Assembly: GCF_037038585.1 (NCBI RefSeq)
Contig: NC_092520.1
Coordinates: 123,412,001-123,476,000, forward strand
Length of the DNA stretch: 64,000 nt
Reading direction: 5' to 3'
Source of the DNA: Patagioenas fasciata
Taxonomy: Eukaryota; Chordata; Aves; Columbiformes; Columbidae
The stretch's first letter is position 1. Each line of letters begins with the position of its first letter. The notes below the pieces were generated by a model. That model searched no databases, had not been told where the DNA came from, and worked only from the letters and a program-made list of their open reading frames with translations. Position numbers and translations under genes: made by a program. This document shows positions 62,187 through 64,000 of this stretch, one piece after another.

Positions 62187-62380
62187 GTGATTAAAGCTGT
62201 TGATGAAGGGTACCGCTTGCCGCCTCCCATGGACTGCCCAGCTGCCTTGTATCAGCTGATGCTGGACTGTTGGCAGAAAGACAGAAACAACAGACCCAAG
62301 TTTGAGCAGATTGTCAGCATCCTGGATAAGCTGATCCGTAATCCCAGCAGTCTGAAAATAATCACCAATGCAGCGGCAAG
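62187..62380 (+). CDS. EPHA3: EPHA3 exon 15: end of kinase C-lobe and start of linker to SAM
   Basis: This 194-nt exon encodes residues 833-896 and two bases of the next Arg codon. It reads [20 protein letters not shown] then [20 protein letters not shown], with the conserved CW-x6-RP motif of helix H that closes the kinase fold, and ends [20 protein letters not shown] then NAAA. The remaining Arg codon and the SAM domain belong to exons past the window end. The acceptor is atccttgtgcag. The donor is AAG|gtgaca, weaker than the others in this gene. If the donor is not used, the next in-frame codon is a stop (AGG TGA), which would give a receptor lacking the SAM domain and C-terminal tail. Confidence 0.97.
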
Positions 62381-63035
62381 GTGACATATTAGATCTTACA
62401 TTGTGCATAAAGAAATATCTTTGATTTTGTCATCTTTCATAATTAGAATTTGTTTACTTTGTTCAGCTGATTGTTCAACTTCTAACTGTAGCTGTTCACA
62501 ATCCTGAAGGCTAGAGAATGCTTCCTGACTAGCCTTTCAGAAGGATTTACTATTATTATTATAATTTTTATTATTGCTGTTATTTTTATTAATAATTTGC
62601 TATTGTTCATTCAAATGCTGAAAAGCTGTAATGCTATGGTTTTGAATCCCATTGTAAAATTGAGCAGAGGTTTGTGAGAAAAACACAGATGGCAGATTTG
62701 GCCATCACATGATCTGCCTTTTCATTCTGACCTTACGTGGTGTTTTAAGTGCTTAGTGTTTCACAGGTTACAGCTAGCCGTGTTCCTGAATATCTTTCTG
62801 AATTGCGTCCAGACACATATTCTACACTCTTACACTCCGTTCTCACAAGTCACCTGAACTTTAATCGTATGAGTAGACTTTTTGTTTTCAACACGACTCA
62901 CAAACTTAAAAATGCACTGATGTTGTCTCTTGGACTATTGCCTTAAGTAGGAATTCATTTCTAACCTGCGCAATATTCCTGATTGTATTAAAAACATTCA
63001 TTATAATCCTGGCTTTGCAACACACTCTGTAACAT

Positions 63036-63073
63036 CACTATCATGAGATAAGAATTATCTCATTGAGATAGTG
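63036..63073. repeat. Imperfect hairpin
   Basis: CACTATC pairs with GATAGTG (outer 7 bp) and GAGATAA pairs with TTATCTC (inner 7 bp) around a 3-base loop, with a small internal bulge. Confidence 0.75.
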
Positions 63074-63677
63074 TAACTGAAGAGTGGGTTGACACCTAAG
63101 GACATAATGAGGATGTGGTGAAATAAGAGCTTTGGTTAAGTAGGGCTTAAGTGAACCAGTTTATATCACGTATACAATGTCATACTCTTACTGAAGTGAC
63201 CTGAAAAGATGTAAAATTACTTTCATCATGATTGCTAGTACAAAATCTGTCCACAAATCAAGCAGAGTCAGGGAGAAATGCACTCTGCTGCTCCAGACCC
63301 AGGTCTCAGAGGATGTTTCAGTGGGCAAAAGACCAGAGTCTGACAGGAGGCAAACTTGAGACAGGAACACAGTGAAACGTTCCTCTCAAACCTTCACTTC
63401 TAATGCAGCGTACTTCTTGCCATGGCAATCAAATGGGAAGGCACAGAAGGGAAATGCATCCTGAGATGGAGGCTGGCCATTCTAATTACCTCTTCTTGCC
63501 GTTCCAGAGATGTGAGAAATAAAACAGAGATGGGAGGAGGAAGGCAACCATACTAACGGGCTCTGCTTTTAAAAATATATAATGAGAGAAGACTGCTTGC
63601 ACAGTAATTATATTTCAATAATTTAATTGGTGAGCATTTAAAACACAGTAAACCAACATGCTTATTGAAGCAACCCA

Positions 63678-63696
63678 AACAAACAAACAAACAAAA
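63678..63696. repeat. (CAAA)n short repeat
   Basis: Four to five units of CAAA in intron 15. Confidence 0.75.
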
Positions 63697-64000
63697 GGTT
63701 GAAATATAAGCCCAGACTATTTATACGCTGTCTTCTCAGTCAAGCATATTTCTTTTAAACATCTTGCACCCTATTTGGCAAATGATTGCTACAAATAATT
63801 ATTTTGTAGATATATGTTGTAGCGATCTGGTGAATAGGTGAGTTGGGAGTCATGACTATGTTTTGGTTTGGGGGTTTGATTGCAGAAACCAGTGCTGCAT
63901 GTTTTGTATTCCAAACAGAGACAATATATCCCATGTTTACTCTCCTTCCAATTAGGGAGGTGAACCACAGCAGAGCTGAAAACAATCTTGACCCATCATT

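Larger units (their letters stand above)
1779..62380 (+). other. EPHA3: EPHA3 gene, partial: exons 4-15 with introns
   Basis: EPHA3 is a receptor tyrosine kinase of the plasma membrane that binds GPI-anchored ephrin-A ligands on neighbouring cells and controls axon guidance and cell repulsion or adhesion. Twelve exons on the + strand have AG/GT borders, consistent phases and, joined, one open frame. Lengths are 156, 336, 125, 163, 103, 68, 126, 186, 62, 210, 150 and 194 nt. Counting back from the juxtamembrane and kinase landmarks, the residues fall on human EPHA3 numbers without gaps (Y596, Y602, K653, D746, Y779), so the span covers about residues 271-897. EPHA3 was chosen over EPHA5 and EPHA7 because the fibronectin and transmembrane sequences, such as NIICKKCGG and VVMIAISAAVAIILLTVV, match what I know of EPHA3/Cek4. 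Exons 1-3 and 16-17 are outside the window. Confidence 0.96.
62381..64000. other. EPHA3: EPHA3 intron 15, 5' part
   Basis: The sequence after exon 15 contains no match to the expected SAM-domain exon, so the intron continues past the window. It has an ATT-rich run at about 62548-62600, an imperfect hairpin at 63036-63073 and a (CAAA)n run at about 63678-63696. Confidence 0.8.

Noticed and set aside
1779..62380. Possibility that the gene is EPHA5, EPHA7 or a processed pseudogene
   Set aside because: The exon sequences fit EPHA3 best, introns are present, all splice sites are intact and no stop or frameshift is seen.

Overview
This window is nuclear DNA from a bird. The evidence is a set of CR1 LINE copies with bird-type 3' ends (tandem ATTCTATG-like octamers), AT-rich introns with frequent poly(A)/poly(T) tracts, and a receptor tyrosine kinase gene whose translated exons match vertebrate EPHA3 (chick Cek4) almost residue for residue. 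The species cannot be named from the sequence alone.

Only one protein-coding gene is supported: EPHA3 on the + strand. The window opens in intron 3 and ends in intron 15. It holds twelve internal coding exons (exons 4-15 in the usual vertebrate numbering): 1779-1934, 2414-2749, 20610-20734, 26712-26874, 29180-29282, 29743-29810, 34006-34131, 40707-40892, 46523-46584, 48909-49118, 60138-60287 and 62187-62380. All have AG/GT borders and compatible phases, and joined they read without a stop for about residues 271-897 of a protein of about 983. In order they encode the end of the cysteine-rich region, two fibronectin III domains, the transmembrane helix, the juxtamembrane tyrosines, the whole kinase domain and the start of the linker to SAM. 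The signal peptide and ephrin-binding exons lie upstream. The SAM and C-terminal exons lie downstream.

The rest (about 97%) is intron. It contains at least six clear CR1 copies (1-443 +, 5797-6147 -, 35769-36172 -, 45503-45748 -, 51101-51800 -, 55537-56150 +), several decayed CR1/L3-like remnants, two palindromic hAT-type MITEs with 8-bp target duplications (7722-7901, 21925-22075), a pure (CCTTT)n array of 45 units (13312-13542), a C-rich tract able to form G-quadruplexes on the minus strand (22090-22118), and smaller simple repeats and hairpins. No RNA gene, promoter, CpG island, CRISPR array or second gene was found.

The points most worth checking concern RNA processing of EPHA3. Exon 12 begins with GTAAGC, so splicing exon 11 to it rebuilds a strong 5' splice site (a recursive-splicing configuration). 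Reading through the exon 7 donor gives a short tail and stop followed by ATTAAA, matching the layout of the soluble human isoform. Exon 5 has a similar read-through with AATAAA and a GT-rich element. Two closely similar CR1 copies in opposite orientation flank exons 4-5, whose 492 nt would make a stop-free circle. The kinase motif usually read DVWS is DAWS here. I saw no previously unknown multi-gene system.
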